A stretch of 64,000 bases of DNA from Stenotrophomonas sp. BIO128-Bstrain (GCF_030128875.1 NZ_CP124620.1:2108001-2172000), one strand, 5' to 3'; positions 8,631 through 18,211 are shown, counted from the stretch's first letter. Notes: generated by a model from the sequence alone, not told the origin. A program made the numbers and translations.

Positions 8631-8672
8631 GTTCCCGCCTACGGCGCGAACGTTGCAACAAAACGCGTCGCG

Positions 8673-9368
8673 TTATTGTTGCAACGGAATCACACGGATC
8701 TCGACACGGCGGTTCTGCGCGCGGCCGGCATCGGTGTTGTTGTCGGCAATCGGGTAGGCCTTGCCGGCACCCAGGGTTTCGATGCGGGCGCGCTGCACGC
8801 CCTGGCCGGCCAGGTAGGCGGCGACCGAATCGGCACGTTCCTTGGACAGGCGGTTGTTGACCGCGTCGCTGCCGATGCTGTCGGTATGGCCGACCACTTC
8901 GATCATCGTCTGGTTGTACTCGGCCAGCGTGCTGGCCACGCCATTGAGCGAGCTGTAGAACTGCGGCTTCAGGGTGGACTTGCCGAAATCGAAGGTGATG
9001 CCGTCCGGCAGATTCAGGGTCAGGTTGTCACCATCACGGGAGACGTCGATACCGGTATTGGCGGTACGTTCGCGCAGGGCGCGTTCCTGGCGGTCCTGGT
9101 ACTGGCCGACGGCCGCGCCGCTCAGTGCACCGATACCGGCGCCGATCATGGCGTGCTGGCGGCGCTCGGTGGCGCTGTTGCCGCTGAGCAGGCCGGCGGC
9201 GACGCCGACGGCAGTGCCGATCAGGGCGTTGCGGCCGGTGCGGTTCTGCTGTTCGACGGGGTTGCCGTACTGGTCACTCTGCACGTAGGAGCCACCGGTG
9301 GCGCAGGCCGTCAGGGCGGCAGCAGTCATCAGGGCCAGGGCCACGTTGCGGGTTGCGGGTCGAATCAT
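8673..9368 (-). CDS. OmpA-family lipoprotein (YiaD-like) with glycine-zipper segment
   Basis: A 231-residue envelope protein. The N-terminus has a signal peptide with lipobox LTAC (cysteine at residue 22). It is followed by a glycine-zipper membrane-interaction segment (residues about 48-90, with repeated Gxxx spacing) and an OmpA/MotB C-terminal peptidoglycan-binding domain. The last has the signatures 'EVVGHTDSIGSDAVNNRLS' and 'NRRVEIRV'. It would tether the outer membrane to the cell wall. It is transcribed alone, about 150 nt downstream of the photolyase gene, and ends at a hairpin. Confidence 0.86.
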   Translation of the reverse strand: MIRPATRNVALALMTAAALTACATGGSYVQSDQYGNPVEQQNRTGRNALIGTAVGVAAGLLSGNSATERRQHAMIGAGIGALSGAAVGQYQDRQERALRERTANTGIDVSRDGDNLTLNLPDGITFDFGKSTLKPQFYSSLNGVASTLAEYNQTMIEVVGHTDSIGSDAVNNRLSKERADSVAAYLAGQGVQRARIETLGAGKAYPIADNNTDAGRAQNRRVEIRVIPLQQ

Positions 9369-9519
9369 GAGGGTTCTCCTTGGTTACCGGACGGCGCCGG
9401 CTTGCGGGCCGTGAAGAGCATAAACAGCCCAACGCGATGCCGGCATGATGAATGGCACGCTCGGCAGCTCCCTGTTCAGGTAAACGCTTACCCCAGAACC
9501 GGATGATCCAAGATGGCCA

Positions 9520-10935
9520 TCACGCCCCGCCTGAGTGCCGATACGCGGCCAAGGCGGCGTCGCGGCCTTCGCCCAGATCCACCAGCGGCAAGGCGGGATA
9601 GGCTGGGGCGTGCTCGGCCAGCAGCTGCGGCGATTGCCAGGGCGCGAAGCGTGCCTTCAGCGGCAGCGCGGCCAGTTCCGGCACCCAGCGCGTGATGTAA
9701 CGCGCCTGCGGATCGAACTTCTGCGACTGCGTCACCGGATTGAAGATCCGGAAGTACGGCGCAGCGTCGGCCCCCGTGCCGGCCACCCACTGCCAGCCCA
9801 TGGTGTTGTTGGCCAGGTCTGCATCGACCAGCGTGTCCCAGAACCAGCGCGCACCTTCGCGCCAATGCTGGCGCATGTGCTTGCACAGGTAGCTGGCGAC
9901 GATCATGCGCACGCGGTTGTGCATGTAGCCGGTGGCCCACAGCTCACGCAGGCCCGCATCCACGATCGGAATGCCGGTGCGGCCCTGCTGCCATGCACGC
10001 AGCGCGTCCGCATCGGGCTTGGCCCATTGGAACTGATCGAAGCGCGGGTTGAGGTTGTGGTCCGGCGTCTGCGGGAAGTGATGCAGCAGGTGATACGAAA
10101 ACTCGCGCCAGCCCAGCTCGCGGATGTAGCCGTCGATGTCGGCATCGCGGCTGGCACTGCGCTCGCCCTGCAGCCGGCGGACGATCTGCCACGGGGCAAT
10201 CTCGCCGAAATGCAGGTGCGGCGACAGCAGCGAGGTGCCCACCCGGTCCGGCAGATCACGCTGCTCGCGATAGCCGTTGAGGGCACCATCGATGAACACC
10301 GTCAGCGCTTCGTGCGCACCGGCCTCGCCTGGTTGCCAGTGGTCCCAGAACTGCCGGTCCCACGGTATCGAGGGTGCCAGGCCGAAGGCATCGAGCGTTT
10401 CGCCGCCCGCCGTGTGCGCGGGCAGCCGGTCAGGCACGCGGGTGGGCGCCGGCAGCTGCAGGCGCGTCAACGCATTGCGCCAGAATGGCGTGAACACTTT
10501 GTACGGCCCACCCTGCTGGGTCGCCACGTCCCACGGCTCGAACATCAGGCTGCCGTTGTGGCTCTCGGCCTCAATGCCCTGCTCGCGCAGTTCGCGCTTG
10601 ATCTTCGCATCGCGCGGCTGCGTGGCCGGCTCGTACTTGCGGTTCCAGTAGACCGCCACCGCCCCGGTCTGCTCGATCAGCTGCTGCAGCTGCGCCTGGC
10701 TGTCGCCCTGGCGCAGCACCAGCGAAGAACCGCGCGCACGGAGGTCAGCGTCCAGCGCCGCCAGCGAGCGGTGCAACCAGCTGTTCGACGCGCCGCCCGG
10801 CGCCCACTCGCCTTCTTCCCGGGGCGCATGGATGTAGACCGGCACCGGCACATGGCCGGCATCCAAGGCCGCCTGCAGGGCCGGGTTGTCCTGCAACCGC
10901 AGGTCACGGCGAAACCACACCAACGCTACCGACAC
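9520..10935 (-). CDS. phrB: Deoxyribodipyrimidine photolyase
   Basis: A 471-residue cryptochrome/photolyase family enzyme that splits UV-induced pyrimidine dimers using blue light and FAD. The GTG at 10935 gives MSVALVWFRRDLRLQDNPAL, the exact family start, with a GGGG element about eight bases upstream; a longer frame to 11046 lacks support. The FAD-binding C-terminal half shows 'RELGWREFSYHLLHHFP', 'GIPIVDAGLRELWATGYMHN' and 'NNTMGWQWVAGTGADAAPYF', including the tryptophans of the electron-transfer chain. It is divergent from sodA, putting two oxidative/UV defence genes back to back around a SoxR-type site. Confidence 0.95.
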   Translation of the reverse strand: MSVALVWFRRDLRLQDNPALQAALDAGHVPVPVYIHAPREEGEWAPGGASNSWLHRSLAALDADLRARGSSLVLRQGDSQAQLQQLIEQTGAVAVYWNRKYEPATQPRDAKIKRELREQGIEAESHNGSLMFEPWDVATQQGGPYKVFTPFWRNALTRLQLPAPTRVPDRLPAHTAGGETLDAFGLAPSIPWDRQFWDHWQPGEAGAHEALTVFIDGALNGYREQRDLPDRVGTSLLSPHLHFGEIAPWQIVRRLQGERSASRDADIDGYIRELGWREFSYHLLHHFPQTPDHNLNPRFDQFQWAKPDADALRAWQQGRTGIPIVDAGLRELWATGYMHNRVRMIVASYLCKHMRQHWREGARWFWDTLVDADLANNTMGWQWVAGTGADAAPYFRIFNPVTQSQKFDPQARYITRWVPELAALPLKARFAPWQSPQLLAEHAPAYPALPLVDLGEGRDAALAAYRHSGGA

Positions 10936-11036
10936 GAGACTACCCCGGAAGATTCGAGAGGCAATGATAGCCAGTGCAGGTGAAGGACAGGCAGCGATCA
11001 CGCGCGGATGGTCCGCACTGTTCCACATCGCCGTGC

Positions 11037-11067
11037 TTGACCTCAATCACGCTTGAGGTTCTATCGT
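11037..11067 (+). promoter_or_regulatory. SoxR-type operator-promoter upstream of sodA
   Basis: TTGACC (11037-11042) and TATCGT (11062-11067) are separated by exactly 19 bp, the overlong spacer typical of MerR-family activated promoters. The spacer carries the palindrome CCTCAA-N6-TTGAGG (11041-11058), which matches the SoxR box. It lies 88 nt before the sodA start codon and points towards it. Confidence 0.85.
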
Positions 11068-11154
11068 GGCGTCCACCGAACCAACGCGGGCCTGCCGAAG
11101 CCCCTGTGCTTCGTACCTGTACCGACCCGCCCTTTCGTTTTGCTGGAGATACCC

Positions 11155-11784
11155 ATGGCTTACACCCTCCCCGCCCTGCCCTACGCCTACGACGCACTCG
11201 AACCGCACTTCGATGCACGCACGATGGAAATCCATCATGCCAGGCACCACCAGACCTACGTCACCAATCTCAATGCCGCCCTCACCGATGCCGGGATCGA
11301 GAGCGCGGATATCGACGCGCTGATCGCCGATATCGGGTCCCTGCCCGAAGGGGTGCGCAACGCCGTCCGCAACAACGGTGGCGGGCATGCCAACCACAGC
11401 CTGTTCTGGACGGTGCTGACCGCCAGCGGCGGCACGCCGGAAGGCGCTGTGGCGCAGGCGATCGATCGCGACCTCGGCGGCTACGCCGCGTTCAAGGAGG
11501 CCTTCACCAAGGCCGCGCAGACCCGCTTCGGCAGTGGCTGGGCGTGGTTGACGTTGAGCCGCGATGGCAAGCTTCTGGTGGAGAGCAGCCCGAACCAGGA
11601 CAACCCCTTGATGGGCGACGTTGCGGGCCTCTCCGGTGGCACGCCGATCCTGGGGCTGGATGTGTGGGAACACGCTTACTACCTGAACTACCAGAACCGC
11701 CGCCCGGATTACATCGCTGCGTTCTTCGAGCTGATCGACTGGACCGAAGTCGCGCGCCGTTACCAGGCCGCCGGCGGCCGTTGA
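11155..11784 (+). CDS. sodA: Superoxide dismutase, Mn/Fe type
   Basis: A 209-residue Fe/Mn superoxide dismutase that converts superoxide to peroxide and oxygen. The start at 11155 is preceded by GGAG and gives [20 protein letters not shown]. Metal ligands are visible: His27 in EIHHARHH, the second His in [10 protein letters not shown], and Asp/His in the signature DVWEHAYY. The residues GG-HANH and 'NQDNPLM' favour the manganese type, but metal cannot be fixed by reading alone. It is the first gene after the SoxR-type promoter, so superoxide or redox-cycling agents are expected to induce it. No signal peptide: cytosolic. Confidence 0.95.
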   Translation: MAYTLPALPYAYDALEPHFDARTMEIHHARHHQTYVTNLNAALTDAGIESADIDALIADIGSLPEGVRNAVRNNGGGHANHSLFWTVLTASGGTPEGAVAQAIDRDLGGYAAFKEAFTKAAQTRFGSGWAWLTLSRDGKLLVESSPNQDNPLMGDVAGLSGGTPILGLDVWEHAYYLNYQNRRPDYIAAFFELIDWTEVARRYQAAGGR

Positions 11785-11896
11785 TGGACACGGGTCCCGC
11801 ACTCGGCCTCGGCACGCAGCCCTCCGCCACGCCGTCCGAGGCTGCAGTGCTGGACCCGCCGCTTGCCCGCCTCACCGCTGCCTGAGTCTGCATCGA

Positions 11897-12223
11897 ATGG
11901 ATATCTCCGCACTGCAACGTCTGCTCGAGCAGGGCCGCGACAGCGCCCTGCTCCGCTTCGGCCTGGGCAAGGCCCTGCTCGACGCGGGTCACACCGCGGA
12001 AGCGGTCATCCATCTGCAGCGCTGTGTCGCACAGGATCCACGGTACTCGGCGGGCTGGAAATGGCTGGGCAAAGCCCATCTGGCGGCCGGGGATTCGGAG
12101 GCGGCGGCACAGGCATGGCAGCAAGGCAGTGCTGTCGCCGGGACCAACGGCGACAAGCAGGCGGTCAAGGAAATGGCCGTGTTCCTGCGGCGGCTGCAGA
12201 AGGCGAGCGCCGGCCCGGCGTGA
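11897..12223 (+). CDS. Small TPR-repeat protein
   Basis: A 108-residue protein made almost entirely of tetratricopeptide helices. 'LRFGLGKALLDAGHTAEAVI' and 'GWKWLGKAHLAAGDSEAAAQ' are two recognisable TPR motifs with the small-residue and Gly/Ala pattern. A third partial helix pair follows. It has no signal peptide. It lies 112 nt after sodA, same strand, and may share its transcript. TPRs mediate protein contacts; the partner is unknown. Confidence 0.75.
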   Translation: MDISALQRLLEQGRDSALLRFGLGKALLDAGHTAEAVIHLQRCVAQDPRYSAGWKWLGKAHLAAGDSEAAAQAWQQGSAVAGTNGDKQAVKEMAVFLRRLQKASAGPA

Positions 12224-12434
12224 TCGGCCGGGAGGGCTACCAGAGCAGACCGTTGTGGATCACGGTCAGTACGCCGCGCTTGATCTCCTCTTCCATGTGC
12301 CGTCGCCCCGTCCCTTGAATGGCCTGCCATCGGCAGTGCCCCGCCGCAGGGCATCGAGCATAGCGGACGAGCTCGGCGTCACGGAAGGTGGTGCGTGAGC
12401 GGCGGATCAGCAGCCGCTCCCGTGACCTGGGCCC

Positions 12435-13070
12435 TCAGTCGCCTTTCGCGTGCCGCTGCTGCGCATCGAAACGCTGCATCGAAGCACGGATCAGCGCCTT
12501 GGCCTCGGCGGCATTGCCCCAACCGTTGAGCTGGACCGGGTTGCGGCCGGCCGGCAGGTCCTTGTAGACGCGGAAGAAGGCTTCGATGCGCTGCCGTTCG
12601 ATCAGCGGCAGGTCGTCCAGATCGCGGATGGTGGCGTAGGTGGGGTCGATCTTGTCAGTCGGCACGCCGATCACCTTTTCATCCTGCTCGCCGTCATCGA
12701 CCATCTTCAGGAAGCCGATCGGACGGAACCGCACGATCACGCCAGGATGCAGCGGCTCCCGGGTCAGCACCAGCGCGTCGAGCGGGTCGTTGTCGCCCGC
12801 CAACGTGCGCGGCATCGAGCCGTAGTTGGCCGGGTAGGCCACCGGCATCGACTGGAAGCGGTCCACGTGGACCAGGCCGTCCTCCTTGATCTCGTATTTG
12901 GTGACGCTGCCAGCCGGGATCTCCACGGCCAGATTCACCTCTTCCGGGGCATTGTTCGGCTGCGCGGCAAGGAACGGGTGCAGCACTGCGTTGCCGGCCA
13001 CGCCGGCGCCGGTGAGCAGCAGCAGGGACGCGGCCAACACAGCCCGCCCGATGGAACGGCGATGGATCAT
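12435..13070 (-). CDS. ppa: Exported inorganic pyrophosphatase
   Basis: A 211-residue family I inorganic pyrophosphatase with an N-terminal signal peptide (MIHRRSIGRAVLAASLLLLT and a cleavage-like GVAGNA), so it probably acts in the periplasm, unlike the usual cytosolic Ppa. The start at 13070 has GGAGA six bases upstream. Core motifs are 'YEIKEDGLVHVDRF', the metal-binding 'DNDPLDALVL' and 'FLKMVDDGEQDEKVIGV'. It sits 49 nt after the phosphatase gene on the same strand, extending the phosphate-releasing operon. The stretch 12224-12434 beyond it holds only a weak GC hairpin near 12396-12418. Confidence 0.88.
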   Translation of the reverse strand: MIHRRSIGRAVLAASLLLLTGAGVAGNAVLHPFLAAQPNNAPEEVNLAVEIPAGSVTKYEIKEDGLVHVDRFQSMPVAYPANYGSMPRTLAGDNDPLDALVLTREPLHPGVIVRFRPIGFLKMVDDGEQDEKVIGVPTDKIDPTYATIRDLDDLPLIERQRIEAFFRVYKDLPAGRNPVQLNGWGNAAEAKALIRASMQRFDAQQRHAKGD

Positions 13071-13119
13071 CTCGGTCTCCACGAAGGGCCGGGCACGCCG
13101 CAGCGGCCCGGCCGGTCGG

Positions 13120-14505
13120 TCATTCCCAGCAACGGTCGGCGCGCCCCTTGAGGGTATGCGCGCGCGTGCAGTCACGGGGGGCGATGCGTCCCTGCGTCAG
13201 TTCGGTCTTCTGTTTGCGACCATCGGTGCCACGTGTCAACTCGAAACCGTCGTACAGGCGTCCGGTGACCGTGCGCGCCTCGTAACGCAGATGGGTCGGG
13301 TCGATCTTCAGCACCTGGAACAGCTGCGTGTCCTCGCCGACCGGCGCCATGGTGGCGCGGGCCTCATCGGACAGCCGGTACTGCTTCGGCCCGGCCACGG
13401 TGACCACGAACTGCGGCGTCGCGCCCTGGCCTTCACCGCGGCGGCCATAGGTATGGTCATGGCCCTGCAGCACCAGATCGACCTGGTGACGGCGCACCAC
13501 CGGCAGCAGCACATCGCGCAGCTCGGTGTTCTCGCGGCCTTCGCGCGGGGAATAGAACGGCTGGTGCAGCAGGACGATGCTCCACGGGTGCGGGTTGTCG
13601 GCCAGCACCGTGTCCAGCCACGCCGCCTGCGCCTTGGCCGTGCCCAGATCGAGCGCGGAGGTGCCATCGAGCACCGCGATACGCACGCCCTGGTAGTCGA
13701 ACCAGTAGGTGCTGGTGTCCGCGGCGTCCACGCCGTTGCGCGGCAGCGCGAACGTCACCGGCCAGTGGCGACCGAGCACGCGACGCTCCTGCGGGGTGTC
13801 TTCGAACTCCTCGAAGTACTCATGGTTGCCGATCGCCGGGGCGACCGCGGTTTCCTGCGGCAGCCAGCCGGCGGCGGCGAACCACTCGCCCCACTCGCTG
13901 TCGTCCTGCCCATCGCCCCCACTGACCAGGTCACCGGCGAACAGGCTCAGGCGCGCGTCCGGGGCGGCCTTGATGCCGGCCCGCATCACCCGGGAGACGT
14001 GGCTGAGGTTCTTGTTCTGGGTATCACCGAAATACAACAGGGTCAGCGGCTGCTCGGCACGGCCGGCGGTGCGCAGCTGGTTCCAGGCACTCCAGGTGTT
14101 CTGTCCCTGCACGCGCCACAGATACAGCGTGTCCGGCTGCAGGCCAGTCACGTCCGCACGGTGATGGTGGGACGTGCCGAGTTCGGTGCTCAGCGCCTGG
14201 GTGGTGGCGGTGATGCGGGTCGGCGTGCCGACATCCGGAGAGTCGCCGGCCAGCACCCATTCCAGCACCGGTGCCTTGACCGAGGTATCGGTGCGCCAGG
14301 CGACCGAGAAGCCGTGGGCAGCGTCCTGCGCCGGGGAGGCGACCAGCCGGTCCGGGAATCCGCTCGCAGCGTAATGGCGGTTGCCGGCCGGGACCTGGGT
14401 GTTGGGTTCGGCACCGGTCTCGGCCTCGTTCTTTGCCACGGCGCTGCCACTGCACAGCAGCAGCCCCAGTGCGAGCGCGGTCAGGGCGGCAGGAACGCGG
14501 CTCAC
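13120..14505 (-). CDS. Exported purple-acid-phosphatase-like metallophosphoesterase
   Basis: About 461 residues. A GTG at 14505 overlaps the stop of the preceding gene (GTGA) and has CTGGAG upstream. This yields a signal peptide MSRVPAALTALALGLLL ending near AVA. An N-terminal fibronectin-III-like domain ('GLQPDTLYLWRVQG') precedes a calcineurin-like phosphoesterase domain with all metal motifs: 'YFGDTQ', 'FAGDLVSGG', 'GNHEY', 'LLHQPFY' and 'GHDHTYG'. It is therefore a secreted or periplasmic phosphomonoesterase of the purple acid phosphatase type. It is third in the TonB-receptor / phytase / phosphatase operon and would remove phosphate from the partly dephosphorylated inositol phosphates or other esters. 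Confidence 0.85.
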   Translation of the reverse strand: MSRVPAALTALALGLLLCSGSAVAKNEAETGAEPNTQVPAGNRHYAASGFPDRLVASPAQDAAHGFSVAWRTDTSVKAPVLEWVLAGDSPDVGTPTRITATTQALSTELGTSHHHRADVTGLQPDTLYLWRVQGQNTWSAWNQLRTAGRAEQPLTLLYFGDTQNKNLSHVSRVMRAGIKAAPDARLSLFAGDLVSGGDGQDDSEWGEWFAAAGWLPQETAVAPAIGNHEYFEEFEDTPQERRVLGRHWPVTFALPRNGVDAADTSTYWFDYQGVRIAVLDGTSALDLGTAKAQAAWLDTVLADNPHPWSIVLLHQPFYSPREGRENTELRDVLLPVVRRHQVDLVLQGHDHTYGRRGEGQGATPQFVVTVAGPKQYRLSDEARATMAPVGEDTQLFQVLKIDPTHLRYEARTVTGRLYDGFELTRGTDGRKQKTELTQGRIAPRDCTRAHTLKGRADRCWE

Positions 14506-15635
14506 GCGCCACACTCCAGCGGCAGCGACAACTGCTTGGCGATGCTGGCCCAATCGAAGGCCACTACGCCCTGGTCATCGTGCACGGCGTACAGCGCGCC
14601 GTTCGGGAAACGCGCGGACGGCGCCTGCATCGACCAGATGCCGTCGGTGTTGGCCACCGTGTTGCCCTGGAAGGCGCCGACGTGCTTCAAGGTGTGGCGG
14701 TCGAACAGGTGGAACACGCTGCGCTGCTTCCCCTGCTCGGTGGTGATCCACCAGCCATCCTTGCCGCAGGTCCGCAGCATCACGCCTTCGGCCTGGGCCT
14801 GGAAGGCATCGCGGCCGAACGTGGTGCCGCTGAAGCGACCTTCCAGCGTGTAGACCTTGAACTCGCTGGCGTAGGTTTCGTCCTCTTCGGCGATCAGCAG
14901 GCGGTCGTTGGCGGGGTCGCCCCAGATCGATTCGACCACGCGCAGCGCGCCCGCTTCGGTGGTGTCACCGATGCTGGCGGTGAGCGAGGCCTGCGCCTTG
15001 CCGCCCTGCACAGTGAGCGCATACCGGCGCACGCGCTTGTCCAGCTCGGCCAGCGGCGGCAGCACATCGTTGCCCTGCGCGTCTTCGCCAGCGTCGTAGG
15101 AATCGGTGACGTACACGTCGTAGCCGCTGCCGAGCTTGTTCACCCACACCCCGTACGGCTTGCGCAGCTCATCGGCGCCGAACACGCCCAGCGGGGTGAA
15201 GTCCGGCAGCTGCAGCACCTGTACACGGTGATTGTCACGCTCAACGATCAGCACCAGGTCATCGACCACGGCGATGCCGTTGGGGCGGTCGAACTGGCCC
15301 GGCGCCGTGCCGAGGCTGCCGACATCGCGCAGCTTCGCGCCGGTCTGTCCGTCATAGACCACCAGCTTGTCGGTGGCCTTGGCGGTGGCGATCAGCCAGA
15401 CCTGGCCGTCGGGCGTGGTCCAGCTGGCCGGCGAGTCGATGTTGTCGTCCGGGGTCATCGGGGTCAGGAACGCCTCGGCGACCGTGGCGACCTGGCGCGC
15501 GGCGGAGGCGTCGGCAGCAGCTGTCGGCGCCGCGGGTGCCGCAGGGTCCGGCGTCGCTGCTCCGGGGGCGGCGGCAGGCCTGCAGGCGGTCAACAGCGCC
15601 AGCGCGAGCAGGCTCAGGCAATGGGAGGCGCGCAT
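14502..15635 (-). CDS. Phytase-like beta-propeller lipoprotein
   Basis: A 377-residue exported lipoprotein (lipobox LLTAC) with repeated beta-propeller blades. 'DNIDSPASWTTPDGQVWLIA', 'TDKLVVYDGQTGAKLRDVGS', 'GQFDRPNGIAVVDDLVLIVE' and 'DGWWITTEQGK' are characteristic of 3-phytases (beta-propeller phytase), which hydrolyse phytate in a calcium-dependent way. The start ATG overlaps the TGA of the TonB receptor gene (TGATG); a GTG one codon earlier is possible. It shares 4 nt with the phosphatase gene downstream. Phytase genes next to TonB receptors are a known arrangement in aquatic and plant-associated bacteria. Confidence 0.82.
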   Translation of the reverse strand: MRASHCLSLLALALLTACRPAAAPGAATPDPAAPAAPTAAADASAARQVATVAEAFLTPMTPDDNIDSPASWTTPDGQVWLIATAKATDKLVVYDGQTGAKLRDVGSLGTAPGQFDRPNGIAVVDDLVLIVERDNHRVQVLQLPDFTPLGVFGADELRKPYGVWVNKLGSGYDVYVTDSYDAGEDAQGNDVLPPLAELDKRVRRYALTVQGGKAQASLTASIGDTTEAGALRVVESIWGDPANDRLLIAEEDETYASEFKVYTLEGRFSGTTFGRDAFQAQAEGVMLRTCGKDGWWITTEQGKQRSVFHLFDRHTLKHVGAFQGNTVANTDGIWSMQAPSARFPNGALYAVHDDQGVVAFDWASIAKQLSLPLECGA

Positions 15636-18211
15636 CACAGGGCCACCTTCAGGCCGAGGGCGTAGGTACGGCCATACTCCTCGTTCTGCAGGGTGCGCGA
15701 GCGCACGCCCTGGTACAACTCCAGCGGCTTGTCGAGCAGGTTCTGCGCTTCGAAGTAGACGCTCACGTTCGAGGTGATCTTGTAGTCCATGCTGAAGTCG
15801 AGCTGGGTGTTGGGTGCGACGTAGATGTCATACGCGCGGCTGTCGCCCAGCGAGTCCAGATACTCGCTGCGGTAGACCGCTGCCACGCGGGTGCTGAAGC
15901 CGGCCTTTTCATAGCCGATGTGCGCGCTGTACACATGCTTGGAGGCACGCGGCAACATGAAGTCGTCGCGCTCGCGACCGGCCACGCCCGGGTCGAAATC
16001 GGTGTCCAGCCAGGTACCGCTGGCGCCGACCAGCAGGCCATCCCAGCCGGCCGGCAGGAAGGCGAGCTGCTGCTGCCAGTTGAACTCGGCACCCTTGACC
16101 GTGGCCTTGTTGCCGTTGATCACCCGGGTAACTTCGAAGCCGGGATACGCCGGATCCGTGTTGCTCACCGTGTTGACGATATAGCCATCGATCGACTTGT
16201 GGAACACCCCCAGCGAGACGATGCCGGTGCTGCCGAGGTACTTCTCGAGCGACAGGTCGATGTTCTTCGATTCGTACGGGTCCAGCTGCGGGTTGCCGAT
16301 CCGCACTTCCTCATCGCCCCGGCTCAGGCCGACACGCGGCGCCACATCGCCGAACGAGGGGCGCGAGACGGTCTTGTTGGCGGCCGCGCGCAGCACCCAG
16401 TCATCGCCTGCGTCGTAGCGCAGGTGCAGGCCAGGCAGCACATTGGTGTAGCTGCGGCTCACGCTCAGCGGGGTGACCGTGAAGCTGCGGCCGTTGGGCG
16501 CCACCTCCACGCTGTTGCCGGTGGCACTGAACTGGGTGTTCTCCACGCGTACGCCGCCGATGATGCGCAGCGCGCCAACATCCCAGGTGCCCATCGCGTA
16601 GCTGGCGAAGATGTCCTCGCTGGCGGTGTAGTCCTCTTCCAGCGAGGCCAGGGCGTTGCCGCCGGCATCCTGCGGGCGGGCGCTGTACTGGCCGCCCTGC
16701 TGGGCCCAGTAGCGCCGCATGGCGTCCGAGCTCATCCCCTGGCCGAGGCTGCCGCCCCGGTGATCGGGCGTGGAGGTGGTCCAGTCAGACAACGCCACGT
16801 CCGGGCCGACCCGCAGTTCGCGCTCATCCACGTTGACGTCGCGGTCGCGCCAGCGGCCCAGCAGGCCGATCTTGTAGCTGGACGAATCCCCATCGAAGCG
16901 CACGTTGATCTGCGCGCTGCGCTCGCTGTCGTTGACCTGCTTGGGCGACACCACGAAACGATCGAAATCGTAGTTGCCGTTGTCCATCCACTGCGTGCTG
17001 GTCAGGGTATAGCGCGGGATGCCGCTGTTCTGATCGACGCTGGCACCCAGGTCATCGCCGTTGTACTCGAAGCGCGCCTCCATCTCGTCGTTGACGCGCT
17101 CTTCGGTACGCGTGTAGCCGACCTTGTAATCGACCACCGCATTGGTCAACCGGTTCTCGCCGCCGGCGCTGGTGGTGAACGTGTTTTCCTTCTTGGTGCG
17201 GTAGCGCATGCGCTTCTGGATCGCATCGGCCGGCAGGTCATCGACGCGGTACTGGTTGTTGCCCAGCGCGGTGACCTCGCCATCGCCGAAGTTGAAGAGG
17301 GTGCGCTGGCGGGTTTCGGCATCGTCGAACTGGCTGTACAGCGTGCGCAGGTAATACCGGTTGTCCTCGTCCGGGTGCCAGTCCAGGTTGAGGTTGGCGC
17401 CGATGCGCTTGCGCTCGATCTCGTACTTGCGCTGCTGCAGGCTGTTGGCGAACAGGTCGTCCTCGGCACCGCCGTCGAACTCGCCGTACTCCACTTCGGT
17501 GTTGTCGGACTCGAACTTGCGGTTCTGGTAGTTCACACCCAGCGCCACGCCGAAGGTATCGGCGAACACTTCGCTGTAGTTGATCGCGGCCTTCGGGCTG
17601 GTATTGCCGGAGAGCTGCTGGTGGCTGGCTTCGATCTTGCCGCGCAGGTTGCGGCCTTCGCGGTCGAACGCCGAAGCCGACTCGACCAGGATTGCGCCAC
17701 CGATGGCGTCGCCCGGCATGTCCGGGGTGGGCGACTTGACCACGCGCAGGCGCTCGGTCGAGTCGGAGGGGATCACGTCCAGCGGTGCAGCGCGGCTGGA
17801 GTCTTCCGGGGTGCCGATGGCGATGCCGTCGACACTGACGCTGTTGAGATTGGCATCCAGGCCACGGATGACCACGAAGCGCCCCTCGCCCTGGTCCCGG
17901 GTGACACTGACGCCGGGCAGGCGCTGCAGCGATTCGGCCACGTTCTGGTCCGGGTAGACGCCCATGGCATCGGAGGACACTGCATCTTCGATCGCATCGC
18001 TGCTGCGCTTGAGGTCGACCGCGCGCGTCTGCGACTCCAGCTGCGGGCGTACTTCCACGCGGTCCAGGTCGATGGCGGCGGCACCGGCACCGGCGGCGGC
18101 ACTGCCGGCCAGCGTGCTGCCATCGGGCGTATCGGCGGCATGGGCGGACGGGGTGATCACCGCCAGCAATGAAAGGCTGATCGCCAGGCCCAACGGACGC
18201 TTCTTCTGCAC
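15635..18211 (-). CDS. TonB-dependent outer-membrane receptor, probable phytate/phosphorylated-substrate uptake
   Basis: About 858 residues. The GTG at 18211 has GGGGAA seven bases upstream and begins a clean signal peptide (MQKKRPLGLAISLSLLA, cleavage after SAHA); the frame extends further upstream without support. The plug domain has 'NVAESLQRLPGVSVTRDQGE' and 'RFVVIRGLDANLNSVSVDG'. The barrel ends with the aromatic strand 'EYGRTYALGLKVAL'. It is first of three overlapping genes, so its ligand is probably an inositol phosphate or other organophosphate. The ligand is inference from neighbours. Confidence 0.9.
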   Translation of the reverse strand: MQKKRPLGLAISLSLLAVITPSAHAADTPDGSTLAGSAAAGAGAAAIDLDRVEVRPQLESQTRAVDLKRSSDAIEDAVSSDAMGVYPDQNVAESLQRLPGVSVTRDQGEGRFVVIRGLDANLNSVSVDGIAIGTPEDSSRAAPLDVIPSDSTERLRVVKSPTPDMPGDAIGGAILVESASAFDREGRNLRGKIEASHQQLSGNTSPKAAINYSEVFADTFGVALGVNYQNRKFESDNTEVEYGEFDGGAEDDLFANSLQQRKYEIERKRIGANLNLDWHPDEDNRYYLRTLYSQFDDAETRQRTLFNFGDGEVTALGNNQYRVDDLPADAIQKRMRYRTKKENTFTTSAGGENRLTNAVVDYKVGYTRTEERVNDEMEARFEYNGDDLGASVDQNSGIPRYTLTSTQWMDNGNYDFDRFVVSPKQVNDSERSAQINVRFDGDSSSYKIGLLGRWRDRDVNVDERELRVGPDVALSDWTTSTPDHRGGSLGQGMSSDAMRRYWAQQGGQYSARPQDAGGNALASLEEDYTASEDIFASYAMGTWDVGALRIIGGVRVENTQFSATGNSVEVAPNGRSFTVTPLSVSRSYTNVLPGLHLRYDAGDDWVLRAAANKTVSRPSFGDVAPRVGLSRGDEEVRIGNPQLDPYESKNIDLSLEKYLGSTGIVSLGVFHKSIDGYIVNTVSNTDPAYPGFEVTRVINGNKATVKGAEFNWQQQLAFLPAGWDGLLVGASGTWLDTDFDPGVAGRERDDFMLPRASKHVYSAHIGYEKAGFSTRVAAVYRSEYLDSLGDSRAYDIYVAPNTQLDFSMDYKITSNVSVYFEAQNLLDKPLELYQGVRSRTLQNEEYGRTYALGLKVAL

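Noticed and set aside
15536..18172. An 878-codon plus-strand frame antisense to the TonB receptor
   Set aside because: Composition is typical of a shadow frame and the receptor on the other strand is clearly coding.
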